Of a DNA stretch of 64,000 bases, positions 24,390 to 32,789 are shown piece after piece; positions within the stretch are counted from its first letter, which is position 1; every line of letters starts with the position of its first letter. The notes beneath the pieces were generated by a model. The model ran no database searches, had not been told where the DNA came from, and saw only the letters and a list, made by a program, of their open reading frames with translations. Made by a program: the position numbers and the translations under genes. Origin of the DNA: Schleiferilactobacillus perolens DSM 12744 (lineage in GTDB: Bacteria > Bacillota > Bacilli > Lactobacillales > Lactobacillaceae); the NCBI RefSeq assembly GCF_001435585.1, contig NZ_AZEC01000008.1:1-64000 (forward strand), in the 5' to 3' direction.

Positions 24390-25220
24390 ATGAAGAAAGC
24401 AATGATGATTGGAGTCGCCGCGCTAATTTTCTTATTAACCGGTTGCGGCCAGAACAATACCAAAAGCGCAGCCAGTTCGTCGAGTCAGCAAACCGCCACG
24501 ACTGTGATCGCAAAGTCGATGAAAGCCGCCAAAACGATCAAGAATTCTGATATTAATCTCACCACAACGGTCAATATGGGCGATACCGACACCAAAGCCA
24601 ATATGACCGGGTCTTACCAAATCGATCCCTTTATCATGTCCATGGATTACGTGACGAAATCTGCGAATGGTGATGCCAATATTAAAATGTATGTGGACGA
24701 TTCGACGGCCTATGTGCAAGATCAAGACGCTTGGTACCGGATGGATATCAGTCAGGTAACCGGCGCTAGTGCCGCCGAGTTGCGCAAGCAAACCGAATCG
24801 AGCAGTTTCTTGGACAGCGCGAAGTCACTGCAAAAGAAAATGAAACTCACTACCCACGCTGCCACCTATGCGCTAAGCTACCAGGGCAGCGGTAAGGCAA
24901 TCAAGGATATCGCCAAAGACATCATGGCCCAAAGTCCAGGTGCTTCTGCGTCACTGGAAAAGGTCTGGAGTGCCATCGACATTACGAAATTTGAAATGAC
25001 AATGACGATGGATAAAAAGACGTATCTGCCGAAGCAATATCATTACACCATGACGGCAAAAATCGACGATCAAAAGATGACACAGACTGTTGATGCCACG
25101 TACAGCCGGATCAATCAGCTGAAGCCCCTCACGATTCCTGACAATGTGAAGAAAAACGCCCAAGCGCTAAGTTCCAGCAGTGCCAGTGACAGCACCGCTA
25201 GCACGAACGACGCCGAATAG
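24390..25220 (+). CDS. Secreted lipoprotein, LppX/LolA-like fold suspected
   Basis: This 276-aa protein has a lipoprotein signal peptide ending in the lipobox LLTGC, so it is anchored outside the membrane by a lipid. After a Ser/Gln-rich spacer, the mature part has alternating beta-strands (INLTTTVNMGDTDTKANMTGSYQI, NIKMYVDDSTAYVQDQDAWYRMD). These resemble the DUF6612 / LolA-LppX-like sheet proteins of lactobacilli. The tail is Ser/Ala-rich. Ligand unknown; hydrophobic ligands are handled by some relatives. It has its own TTGACA/TGTAAT promoter. Confidence 0.75.
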   Translation: MKKAMMIGVAALIFLLTGCGQNNTKSAASSSSQQTATTVIAKSMKAAKTIKNSDINLTTTVNMGDTDTKANMTGSYQIDPFIMSMDYVTKSANGDANIKMYVDDSTAYVQDQDAWYRMDISQVTGASAAELRKQTESSSFLDSAKSLQKKMKLTTHAATYALSYQGSGKAIKDIAKDIMAQSPGASASLEKVWSAIDITKFEMTMTMDKKTYLPKQYHYTMTAKIDDQKMTQTVDATYSRINQLKPLTIPDNVKKNAQALSSSSASDSTASTNDAE

Positions 25221-25316
25221 TCTGACCGCCGGTTCCTTCACCGGTTCATCAGTTGTCAGCCAGATAACCGACCGGTACAATAATGGACAGTGTCCCATTT
25301 TAGAAAGGAACCGACC

Positions 25317-26474
25317 ATGACTATTCTTTTACCCATCGTTCTCGTTCTCGCAGTCACCACGATCCTCGCGCACCTCGCCCGGCGGCTCAATATGCCGGCG
25401 GTGGTCGGCCAATTATTGGCGGGTATCCTCTTAGGACCCGCCATTTTAGGCTGGCTGCATCCTACTAATGTGCTCCACATCTTCTCTGAGCTGGGCGTCA
25501 TCGTATTGATGTTCCTGGCCGGTTTAGAAAGTGACCTCCATTTACTGCGCCGTTTCCTCAAGCCTTCATTATATGTGGCCTGTATTGGCGTGGCCGCCCC
25601 CGTAGTCCTCATGGGCATCGCCAGCAAGTTGCTGGGCATGTCGTTGATTGAAAGTATTCTGGTGGGGATCGTCTTCTCGGCCACCTCCGTCAGTATTTCC
25701 GTCGACGTATTAAAGGAAGAAAACGCGCTGAATCGACCAGAAGGCGCCACGATTTTAGGGGCCGCCGTGGCCGACGATATCCTGGGCGTTTTACTGTTGA
25801 GCTTCTTTATCAGTTTTGGCGGCGCCAGCGAAACTGGTCAACAGCCCAGTATGCTCCTGACCATCGGCGAACAACTGCTTTTCTTCGGCGGTATTGTTGT
25901 GTTGATTCGCTGGCTGGCGCCGCTGTTGATGCGTCTTAGTGAAAAACTGCTGGTGGTTTCGGGCCCCACCCTGATGGCCATGGTCATTTGCTTAGGCACC
26001 GCCGCCCTAGCCGATTTCGTCGGCCTGTCAGACGTGGTTGGCGCCTTCTTTGCCGGTGTGGCCGTGGCCCAAACACCCACAAAAAAAGAAGTGGACGCCA
26101 GCATCGAACCCATGGGCTATGCCTTCTTCGTCCCCTTCTTCTTTGTGGGAATTGGTTTGCAAATGAAACTCACCCTGACGTGGGCGGATGTCATTCTCAT
26201 TGTTCTCTTTACGCTGCTCGCCGTCATCACCAAACTATACGGCGGCATGATTGGCGCCCGCCTTGGCGGCTTCACCAAGAAACAAGGTCTGACCATCGGT
26301 GCCGGGATGGTCTCCCGAGGCGAAATGGCCTTGATCACCGCCCAGATCGGCAACGATGCCGGCCTTTTCCCGAAAGAACAATATCCCGCCATCGTCATCG
26401 TAATCCTGTTAACGACGCTGCTATCCCCATTTATCTTGAAGCATTATTTACATCAGCCAGAGCCCGCTGCTTGA
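25317..26474 (+). CDS. Cation:proton antiporter, CPA2 (Kef/NapA) family
   Basis: This protein of about 385 aa has twelve or so membrane helices and no C-terminal TrkA domain. Typical segments are RRLNMPAVVGQLLAGILLGPAILGW, VLMFLAGLESDL, AAVADDILGVLLLSFFISF with the conserved Asp, and GMVSRGEMALITAQIG. It likely exchanges Na+ or K+ for protons. Start at MTILLP after AAAGGAA. Its last 44 bp overlap the end of the convergent glycosyltransferase gene, an unusually long overlap. Confidence 0.9.
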   Translation: MTILLPIVLVLAVTTILAHLARRLNMPAVVGQLLAGILLGPAILGWLHPTNVLHIFSELGVIVLMFLAGLESDLHLLRRFLKPSLYVACIGVAAPVVLMGIASKLLGMSLIESILVGIVFSATSVSISVDVLKEENALNRPEGATILGAAVADDILGVLLLSFFISFGGASETGQQPSMLLTIGEQLLFFGGIVVLIRWLAPLLMRLSEKLLVVSGPTLMAMVICLGTAALADFVGLSDVVGAFFAGVAVAQTPTKKEVDASIEPMGYAFFVPFFFVGIGLQMKLTLTWADVILIVLFTLLAVITKLYGGMIGARLGGFTKKQGLTIGAGMVSRGEMALITAQIGNDAGLFPKEQYPAIVIVILLTTLLSPFILKHYLHQPEPAA

Positions 26475-27192
26475 TGGCCGCCATTTGGGAGAAGACCGCA
26501 TCCTCTTGCTGGCTCATTTCCCAAGTCCGGGAATGAATCGTGGAACCCGGGCGGTTAATCTTGGTATATCGCACCACGGGGTTATACCAGAAGTTTTCCC
26601 CAGCGGCAGCGGCCTCGGTGGCATAGAGATAGTCCTCAGCAATCGTTAACCGGGTATCATAGGTCACCTGATGCGCCTGCAGCATCGCGCGGGAAAAGCC
26701 TTTGTTCCAAATATAGCCGCCCACTTCCGAGCCGTGGCGGGTCACTTGGGCCAACATATCTGGCTTACTGATCTGCTGCCAGCGGTCGCGACCATCACTG
26801 CCGCCCCGCCCCCGAAACCAGCCGCCGCCCCAAGTGTACCCCACAGAAACGATATCCGCGTGGTGTTCCTGGAAACCGGTAATCAACGTTTCTGCAAACC
26901 GCGGATCCACAATGTCGTCGGCGTCCACAAAGGTCACCAGCGGTGCTTGGCCTGCAGCCACGCCAGCATTCCGCGCCGCTGAGGTGCCCTCGTGACGGGG
27001 TAGTTCAATCACTGAAAACCGGTGATCCGCTGCTGCAGTTTGCTTCGCCAACGCCGTCAACCCGTCGGTACTGCCGTCATCGACCAGCCACACGGTAAAA
27101 TCCGTGGTGGTTTGTTTCATCAAACTGTTTAGTGAATTTTTGAAATAACCGTCCAAGTTATAAAACGGTACAACGATATCTAAGGTCACCAT
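26431..27192 (-). CDS. Family 2 glycosyltransferase
   Basis: This 253-aa GT-A enzyme has the N-terminal nucleotide-sugar pattern LDIVVPFYNLDGYFKNSLNSL and VWLVDDGSTDG, the metal-binding DADD motif in VTFVDADDIVDPRF, and the acceptor-side IAEDYLYATEAA. It has no membrane helix, so it is likely cytosolic or peripheral. Acceptor unknown; cell-wall polysaccharide or glycolipid synthesis is usual. It is monocistronic and convergent with the antiporter gene, which it overlaps by 44 bp. Confidence 0.9.
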   Translation of the reverse strand: MVTLDIVVPFYNLDGYFKNSLNSLMKQTTTDFTVWLVDDGSTDGLTALAKQTAAADHRFSVIELPRHEGTSAARNAGVAAGQAPLVTFVDADDIVDPRFAETLITGFQEHHADIVSVGYTWGGGWFRGRGGSDGRDRWQQISKPDMLAQVTRHGSEVGGYIWNKGFSRAMLQAHQVTYDTRLTIAEDYLYATEAAAAGENFWYNPVVRYTKINRPGSTIHSRTWEMSQQEDAVFSQMAAIKQRALADVNNASR

Positions 27193-27265
27193 GATTATAA
27201 AACCTCCTCGGTTTTGGTTCTGGTCATCTTAGGTCGTTTTTTGGTTGCACGCAAATTAAATGCTC

Positions 27266-27311
27266 AAAAAGAGGTGCGAACCACTGTTTAATCACAGCAA
27301 TCCGCACCTCT
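27266..27311 (-). terminator. Terminator of the csbD gene
   Basis: Minus strand: AGAGGTGCG ... CGCACCTCT with a long loop, followed by T5. Confidence 0.75.
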
Positions 27312-27331
27312 CCATGTTCCTGGGGGGAAAA

Positions 27332-27571
27332 CTACTTCTTTTCTTGTTTGTCTTTACCCATCTTGTCCTGGACGGCATCGATGACATCCCCAACCTTTTC
27401 GGAGACAGTTTCCTTGATTTCAGAAAACTTATCACCGACATCGGCTTTTAAGTCTTGGGCCTTGCCTTCGGTTTCCACCTGCTTATCGCCGGTGACTTTG
27501 CCGTAGCCTTCTTTGGTCTTACCCACCAAATGGTCCTTGGCGTTCTTCATCTTGTCTTCCGTATTGGACAT
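27332..27571 (-). CDS. CsbD family stress protein
   Basis: This 79-aa, highly charged, Lys/Asp-rich hydrophilic protein matches the CsbD pattern: MKNAKDHLVGKTKEGYGKVTGDKQVETEGKAQDLKADVGD. In Bacillus it belongs to the general stress regulon; its molecular role is unknown. RBS AGGAGG precedes the ATG. It follows an AbrB-type gene on the same strand, and the pair may form one transcript ended by 27266-27311. Confidence 0.92.
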   Translation of the reverse strand: MSNTEDKMKNAKDHLVGKTKEGYGKVTGDKQVETEGKAQDLKADVGDKFSEIKETVSEKVGDVIDAVQDKMGKDKQEKK

Positions 27572-27603
27572 AAACTTAAAACCTCCTCATAAATTAAAAC
27601 TGA

Positions 27604-27783
27604 TCAATGATCCTGTGCATGCACATCGGATTCGGCGACTGCTCGAATCACAAGTTGATGCTTGCGCGCCATATACTCGAACTCGATGAACGAGCCCGCG
27701 TCAATTTCCATCGCTTCCCGAATCTTTACGGGAATCACGACCCGGCCCTTCTCATCGACCCGGTTGTGTTTACGGCTTGCCAT
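27604..27783 (-). CDS. AbrB/MazE/SpoVT-type DNA-binding protein
   Basis: This 59-aa swapped-hairpin protein reads NRVDEKGRVVIPVKIREAMEIDAGSFIEFEY, the AbrB fold core. It starts at MASRKHN, six nt after AAGGAGGGG. No toxin partner is adjacent; the next gene on the strand is csbD. It could be a transition-state-type regulator or an orphan antitoxin. Confidence 0.85.
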   Translation of the reverse strand: MASRKHNRVDEKGRVVIPVKIREAMEIDAGSFIEFEYMARKHQLVIRAVAESDVHAQDH

Positions 27784-27936
27784 GTTGTGCCCCTCCTTCA
27801 TGCACACTCCCCACTCCTTTATAGTAACAACTTTCCCAGTTATGCGCCCACTTTTTGTTTGGAACTGTTCCGCAGCGGGAAGCCATTGTATAATGGGGAT
27901 TAATTGGAATATTTATCAAGAAATGAGGGTTTACGT

Positions 27937-28749
27937 ATGGCAAATGAATTTCCCCAAGCATTAACGATTGCTGGCTCGGATTCAGACGGATCTGCCGGAA
28001 TGGAGGCAGATTTGACTACGTTTTTCACCTTAGGCGTCCATGGGATGTGTGTCCTGACGGCGGCGGTGGCCGGTAACTCCTACGGCATTGATGCCAGTCA
28101 GTCCATGCCCACGGCCTTTGTGGCCCAACAGTTCAAGACATTAGCGGCAGACTTCCACATCCGGGCTTCAAAGACCGGTATGCTGGCGGATTCCGAATTA
28201 ATTCGCACCGTGGCGGCAAACGTCAAGGACGGCCAGTTTGGCCCGCTGGTCTTGGATCCAGTGATCATTACCAAACACGGGGCCATGCTGCTGGAAGAAA
28301 GTGCCTACGAAACTCTGCGGGAGGAGCTCATTCCGCTGGCAACGGTGATCACCCCGAATTTCTTTGAAGCGCAAAAGTTAGCTGAAATGGAGATCAAAAC
28401 GGACGACGATACCGTCACTGCCGCCCATAAACTGCAAGATCTCGGCGCCAAGAATGTCCTGTTGAAGGGTGCCCATCATGATGGCGACCAAAAGGAAGTC
28501 CGGGACTACGCTTTACTGGAAGATGGCACCAGCTTCTGGCTCAGCGCCCCATACGTTGCCACAGATCGGATCAACGGAACCGGTGATACACTCTCCTCGG
28601 CGATCACTGCCGAAATGGCGAAAGGCGAAAGCATCGCAGACGCATTCCGCTTGGCGAAGCAATATACTTACGAAGCCATTGCCGATCCGATTGCGGTGGG
28701 TCATAAATTCGGCCCAATCAATCACTGGGCACCGAAAATTCAACACTAG
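27937..28749 (+). CDS. Hydroxymethylpyrimidine/pyridoxine kinase (ThiD/PdxK family)
   Basis: This protein of about 270 aa is a ribokinase-like kinase. The N-terminal signature TIAGSDSDGSAGMEADLTTF is the ThiD-type substrate loop. KTGMLAD, LVLDPVIITKHG, TPNFFEAQKLAEM and the anion-hole GTGDTLSSAITAEM follow. In lactobacilli without thiamine synthesis, this group often acts as a pyridoxine/pyridoxal kinase or in HMP salvage. No other thi gene is nearby, so I do not choose. It starts at MANEFPQ after ATGAGGG. Confidence 0.85.
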   Translation: MANEFPQALTIAGSDSDGSAGMEADLTTFFTLGVHGMCVLTAAVAGNSYGIDASQSMPTAFVAQQFKTLAADFHIRASKTGMLADSELIRTVAANVKDGQFGPLVLDPVIITKHGAMLLEESAYETLREELIPLATVITPNFFEAQKLAEMEIKTDDDTVTAAHKLQDLGAKNVLLKGAHHDGDQKEVRDYALLEDGTSFWLSAPYVATDRINGTGDTLSSAITAEMAKGESIADAFRLAKQYTYEAIADPIAVGHKFGPINHWAPKIQH

Positions 28750-28817
28750 CACCACCGGCGCAGCTAGCGAAACTGTGCCATTTGGTATATGGTCAATTCA
28801 AGAAAGGGGGCCATCCT

Positions 28818-29009
28818 ATGAGTAAGACCTTCACAGTCCTCACAATCGTTTGGCTAATCGTTGTCGTCAGTGTCGGTTTGGTTGGAATACATATGGCGAC
28901 CACCGGAGATTACAAAAGCACACTTCTGCTTACCGTATCGTTAGTGGTTATCGGCTATCCGATTGGCCGTTATCTGAAACATCATTTGCCACGTCCGGCC
29001 GCCAAATAA
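28818..29009 (+). CDS. Small two-helix membrane protein
   Basis: This 63-aa protein has helices at about residues 5-24 and 34-50 separated by a short polar loop, and a basic tail (RYLKHHLPRPAAK). AAGGGGG is about nine nt before the ATG. No family is recognised. A weak hairpin (CGCAGCC...GGCTGCG, 29032-29070) follows it. Confidence 0.65.
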   Translation: MSKTFTVLTIVWLIVVVSVGLVGIHMATTGDYKSTLLLTVSLVVIGYPIGRYLKHHLPRPAAK

Positions 29010-29104
29010 CCATTCCTAATACATACCCAAAAGTCCGCAGCCATACTGTAATTAGTTAGTACGGCTGCGAGTCTGTTCATCTCTTAATTGTGTTGGAAAA
29101 TATT

Positions 29105-29152
29105 AAAAGAGCGCCTCCATGTTTCACGTGAAACGGAAGGCGCTCTTTTTTT
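29105..29152. terminator. Long bidirectional terminator hairpin enclosing a parS site
   Basis: AAAAGAGCGCC (29105-29115) pairs with GGCGCTCTTTT (29139-29149), and the apex is itself a palindrome, GTTTCACGTGAAAC. A T run follows on the plus strand and an A run precedes. It ends the convergent CPBP gene. Confidence 0.85.
29120..29135. other. parS-like ParB binding site
   Basis: TGTTTCACGTGAAACG agrees with the conserved bacterial parS TGTTTCACGTGAAACA at 15 of 16 positions. ParB/Spo0J binds such sites near oriC for chromosome segregation. parA and parB are not in the window. Confidence 0.8.
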
Positions 29153-29159
29153 GCTCGTA

Positions 29160-29858
29160 TTAGAATAAATACCATAACACCACGATATTAACGATCAAAT
29201 GCATGACCACGGTGTAGCGCAAGTCGCGGGTGTATTCGTAAACACCAGCATGGATAAAACCGATTCCCGTCCAAAAAACCAGCGCCAGCGACCAGGAAAA
29301 ATCGTGCAGCAAGCCAAAAATCAAGGCTGCTGACAATACCGTCATGATCTGGTAAAGCGCGTTTTCCCGGTTCCAGAAGTAATTCATAAAAATACCGCGA
29401 TACAGCAATTCTTCAATGAGCGGAGCGCAGAGTATCTGTCCAACAATAGTCGTCCACGGAATAAGTTGCAGTTGTTGGTGCAAAGTAGAACGGTAGCCGT
29501 TTAAAGGCGGTTCGCTGCCGGAATACACAAGCGCCAGCAAAAGAATGGTACCGCCTAGAAAAACCGCCACCCGCTGCCAAGACAACCGGTGCCGACCAAA
29601 GCGTTTGGGATTATATTCCCGTAATTGATGGACATATTGGTGCAAAAACAAGGTCACGATGACGGCCGCAATGGGCACCTCTGCCAGTGCCAGCCAGAAG
29701 TCGTGCTCGTGCATCCAGGCTGGGGTGAGACCCAGTTCTGGTAACTGCGCCGGCGCTTGGTACCAACCCATCACCAAGAAGAATACAGAAAAGAAGAATA
29801 TCCGTTTGACGGACTCGCCAAACCGATAAATTAAACTGGGTGTCTCTGGCTGCTGCAT
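29160..29858 (-). CDS. CPBP family intramembrane protease
   Basis: This protein of about 232 aa has six or so membrane helices and the Abi/CPBP motifs CAPLIEELLYRGIF (EExxxR) and FGLLHDF with the His, plus a C-terminal HLIVN. Family members are glutamic-type intramembrane proteases or bacteriocin self-immunity proteins. The ATG after GGCAGG is preferred over an upstream GTG. It is followed 22 bp upstream by another CPBP gene on the same strand, so the two are probably one unit. Confidence 0.88.
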   Translation of the reverse strand: MQQPETPSLIYRFGESVKRIFFFSVFFLVMGWYQAPAQLPELGLTPAWMHEHDFWLALAEVPIAAVIVTLFLHQYVHQLREYNPKRFGRHRLSWQRVAVFLGGTILLLALVYSGSEPPLNGYRSTLHQQLQLIPWTTIVGQILCAPLIEELLYRGIFMNYFWNRENALYQIMTVLSAALIFGLLHDFSWSLALVFWTGIGFIHAGVYEYTRDLRYTVVMHLIVNIVVLWYLF

Positions 29859-29880
29859 TTGTGTCACCTGCCCCGCGTCA

Positions 29881-30645
29881 TCATTTAATCAGATTCAGCG
29901 CCACAAAAATGATCGGCGCGTTATTCAGGAAATGCAGACCGATATTCACGCCCATATTCCCCGTCTGGCGATACGTCACGGCCAATACGGCGCCCAGAAC
30001 GAAATACATCAGCGTGCCCCAAAAGGAATTATTTTGATGGACCGCCGCAAATAGTGCCCCGGAAATTATCACGGACCAAATGGGATTACGCGTGTACCAA
30101 GCATTCATGATGTACCCGCGAAAGACCATTTCTTCCAAGATGGGCGCGCCGATCACCGTCATGAAGACGATCATCCACATCATCTGGCTGCCAGACCCGA
30201 GCAATTTTTGAATGGCGGCGTCATTCTGGGTGGATTGCTGCCCGGTCATTTGCGTGTAAAGCGGCACCATAATCATTTTTGCAGCCATCATCACCAGATA
30301 ACCGACTCCTAAGAATTTCCAATCCCGCGCTTCCCAGCGACGCAAAAGCGGCTGATCCGTATAGCGATGAATAATCCAGCGCACAAAAAGAATGCTGAGG
30401 GCGTACAACAGGATCATCAACGCAAATAAACCATAATACGGCAAGTCGCCCAGCGGTTGGCCCGATCGATACTTCGCATAGACAAAACCCATGGGTAATT
30501 GGGGCACGGAAATCAACACGATCATCAAGGGAATTAAGAGCAGGCGCACCACCCCATCCGGCAAATGGGTCGGCCACCCTTTTTTAGGCGGCTCCAGATG
30601 AGGCTTCGGTAATTTGTTTTGATTGGGTACTTGATAGGATGACAT
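29881..30645 (-). CDS. CPBP family intramembrane protease
   Basis: This 254-aa multi-spanning protein has a proline-rich cytoplasmic N-terminus (KLPKPHLEPPKKGWP). The CPBP motifs are GAPILEEMVFRGYI, LFAAVHQNNS, and HFLNNAP. It is the first gene of a pair with 29160-29858. No bacteriocin gene was found beside it, so immunity is not supported; other CPBP roles include processing of membrane peptides. Confidence 0.9.
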   Translation of the reverse strand: MSSYQVPNQNKLPKPHLEPPKKGWPTHLPDGVVRLLLIPLMIVLISVPQLPMGFVYAKYRSGQPLGDLPYYGLFALMILLYALSILFVRWIIHRYTDQPLLRRWEARDWKFLGVGYLVMMAAKMIMVPLYTQMTGQQSTQNDAAIQKLLGSGSQMMWMIVFMTVIGAPILEEMVFRGYIMNAWYTRNPIWSVIISGALFAAVHQNNSFWGTLMYFVLGAVLAVTYRQTGNMGVNIGLHFLNNAPIIFVALNLIK

Positions 30646-30745
30646 CGGGGCACTTCCTCTCTGTATGGTGCCTATTATAACGTAGATACCCGGCGGACAA
30701 GAAGTATTACGCGGAGCAATTGGGTGGAATGGACAAAAAGAGGCC

Positions 30746-30831
30746 GTATCTAACAGTATTGTTAGGTGATGATACCCATTTAAGTATTGCTACCTGCAAC
30801 TGAAGTTAACAAATATTGGTACCTTCAATTG
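30746..30831 (+). promoter_or_regulatory. Operator-like repeats before the XRE-AbrB operon
   Basis: An inverted repeat, CTAACA-N4-TGTTAG, sits near 30750-30765 inside GTATC...GATAC. Two 18-bp direct repeats (30785-30802 and 30814-30831, period 29 bp) share the pattern TATTGnTACCTnCAAnTG. The likely promoter follows: TTGTGA, 16 bp, TATGAT. Confidence 0.55.
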
Positions 30832-30897
30832 GTTGTGACCCGCATCAAACCGTCTATGATCAAGTATGAAAAGTCAGAAGAAACGGAGGAAACAACG

Positions 30898-31359
30898 ATG
30901 TCAGACAATTCACCACTCGCCGGGAATCTGCGGAACTTACGCGCACATTTCGGCTATACCTTGGAACAAACGGCCGAAGGGGCCGGGGTCACCCGCCAAG
31001 CCATTGCCAAATGGGAAAGCGGGCAATCGGTCCCGGATATCGCCCACGCCGACGCGTTGGCGAAATTTTACAATATTACATTGGATGATCTCATCCATCA
31101 CGATACCGAAAAAAGCGGTATTGGCATTCCGCCGAAAGGAAAACACCTCTTCGGCACAGTCCAAGTGGGGGAGCGGGGCCAAATTGTCATCCCGAAAAGT
31201 GCCCGCGATCTATTTGGCCTCGTCAAAGGCACCAATCTTGTCGTCCTGGGTGACGAAGAAGGCCCGCTGCCGGGATTGGCCCTGGTCAAAAACGAAGTGT
31301 TCTTGAGTCAAGCCACGGCTTATGCGCATGTGGCCAAGGAGGTACACCATGACCAATGA
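30898..31359 (+). CDS. XRE helix-turn-helix regulator fused to an AbrB-like domain
   Basis: This protein of about 153 aa has an XRE-type helix-turn-helix at residues about 7-62 (LRAHFGYTLEQTAEGAGVTRQAIAKWESG). A linker leads to a swapped-hairpin AbrB/SpoVT domain at about 79-125 (GTVQVGERGQIVIPKSARDLFGLV). Both domains can bind DNA. It starts at MSDNSPLA after GGAGG; the longer frame reads through the promoter. The next ABC ATPase gene begins inside its last codons, so it very likely regulates this transporter operon. Confidence 0.88.
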   Translation: MSDNSPLAGNLRNLRAHFGYTLEQTAEGAGVTRQAIAKWESGQSVPDIAHADALAKFYNITLDDLIHHDTEKSGIGIPPKGKHLFGTVQVGERGQIVIPKSARDLFGLVKGTNLVVLGDEEGPLPGLALVKNEVFLSQATAYAHVAKEVHHDQ

Positions 31360-32089
31360 TTCTTTGCTGGCAGTGAGTCATCTGACCAAACACTACCCGC
31401 AGTTCACTTTGCAAGACGTCTCCTTCACCATCGCCCCGGGCACCATCATGGGCATGATCGGGGTCAATGGGGCCGGTAAGTCTACTACGCTGAAGAGTAT
31501 TGCAGGACTGGTCAACCCGACCAGCGGGACGATCCAACTCGCCGGTGCAGAAAATTTAGCCGTGATGTTGGGTGAAACAGTTTACTATCCAGAAAAAAAG
31601 TTGGCCGCCATCACCAAAACAACCCGCCAGTTCTATTCTCAGTGGGACGAAGACCAATATCGCTATTACCTGCGCTTCTTCAATTTAGATGATCAAAAGA
31701 AGGTCAAAGAACTCTCCACAGGGATGCAAATCAAATACCAGCTGGCGGTCACCATGAGCCACCATGCGTCGATGCTCATCCTCGACGAACCCACCAGCGG
31801 CATTGATCCCGTCTCCCGGGACGCAATTCGCCAGGTCTTCCGGCATTATGTCGCCGATGGTCGCCACAGCATCCTCTTCTCTACCCACATCACCACCGAC
31901 CTGGCCGCCATCGCGGATACCATCACTTACATCCACGCGGGTACAGTGCTCTATTCCGCTGCTAAGGCCGACTTCATCGACCACTTCCGGCGCGAGTTCA
32001 GTCTAGGGGTGGATGCCCCGCTCAATTTTGATGACATCATGATCAAGATAGAAAGGAAAGATAGTGATGACTCTGCCATACCTGCGTAA
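31349..32089 (+). CDS. ABC transporter ATP-binding protein
   Basis: This 246-aa cytoplasmic ATPase has Walker A GVNGAGKST, signature LSTGMQIKYQLA (a variant of LSGGQ), Walker B LILDEPTSGID and switch His in STHITTD. It resembles the BcrA/YtrB group that pairs with ABC-2 permeases. It overlaps the regulator gene by 11 bp and the permease by 23 bp. Substrate unknown. Confidence 0.9.
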   Translation: MTNDSLLAVSHLTKHYPQFTLQDVSFTIAPGTIMGMIGVNGAGKSTTLKSIAGLVNPTSGTIQLAGAENLAVMLGETVYYPEKKLAAITKTTRQFYSQWDEDQYRYYLRFFNLDDQKKVKELSTGMQIKYQLAVTMSHHASMLILDEPTSGIDPVSRDAIRQVFRHYVADGRHSILFSTHITTDLAAIADTITYIHAGTVLYSAAKADFIDHFRREFSLGVDAPLNFDDIMIKIERKDSDDSAIPA

Positions 32090-32708
32090 AGAGTACCTGC
32101 TCGCCGCCCACCCCACCACCTGGTTCTTCATCTGGCTGGGCGCCTTAGTATTGGTCCCGGCCTATCCATACAGTGTGGTCTTCTTCTTCGCCATGCTGGC
32201 ACCCAGTCTGGACTTGGTCTATGCCAAACAAACTAATGACATTCTATACACGGCCCTTTTGCCGGCGGGCAAGGCCGGTGTAGTACGAGGAAAAGTGCTC
32301 TACACCTTCACTTTTCAAACAGCCATGCTGCTGCTCACAATTCCTTGGGCGCTGTTGCGGACGCTTTATATCCAGACCAATCACGCGGGCATTAACGCGA
32401 ATATGACCTATTTTGGTTTGGGATTGTTGGCCCTGGCCGTTTTCGACTACCTGTTTCTCACCGGCTTCTTTAAGACCGGGACTAAAATTGGGTGGCCCTA
32501 CTTCTGGGGTACTTTGGCCGCCTTGATCCTACTAGGCGTGATGGAAACACTGCCTCACCTGCCGGGGCTGAGCTGGGTGAATTCGGTTCAACCGGCGGCG
32601 CTGCTGCACCAATTGCCTTTCCTGGTAGTGGGTTTGATCGCCTTTATTATCAGTTTCTTCTGGACCCTGCGGATTAGTATACGGAATTTTAAACGAGTGG
32701 ACTTGTAG
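32067..32708 (+). CDS. ABC-2 type permease
   Basis: This 213-aa membrane protein has about six helices, is encoded directly after the ATPase, and begins MTLPYLRKEYLLAAHPTTWFF. It forms the membrane part of the exporter with 31349-32089. Related operons are often induced by cell-wall-active peptides, which is a possible but unproven role here. A GTG one codon earlier is an alternative start. Confidence 0.85.
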   Translation: MTLPYLRKEYLLAAHPTTWFFIWLGALVLVPAYPYSVVFFFAMLAPSLDLVYAKQTNDILYTALLPAGKAGVVRGKVLYTFTFQTAMLLLTIPWALLRTLYIQTNHAGINANMTYFGLGLLALAVFDYLFLTGFFKTGTKIGWPYFWGTLAALILLGVMETLPHLPGLSWVNSVQPAALLHQLPFLVVGLIAFIISFFWTLRISIRNFKRVDL

Positions 32709-32789
32709 CCAAAATTTGCTATGCTTGACCTAAACAAAACCGGCTCAACCCGTTCAGGTCAAGTCGGTGCATGAAAGCAGGCCGCATAA

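Noticed and set aside
29032-29070. Hairpin CGCAGCC...GGCTGCG after the small membrane protein as a strong terminator
   Set aside because: It lacks a T run; it may be a weak or stabilising hairpin only, and the strong terminator is at 29105-29152.
29160-30645. CPBP gene pair as bacteriocin immunity
   Set aside because: No bacteriocin precursor, double-glycine leader or ComC/histidine kinase cassette lies nearby.
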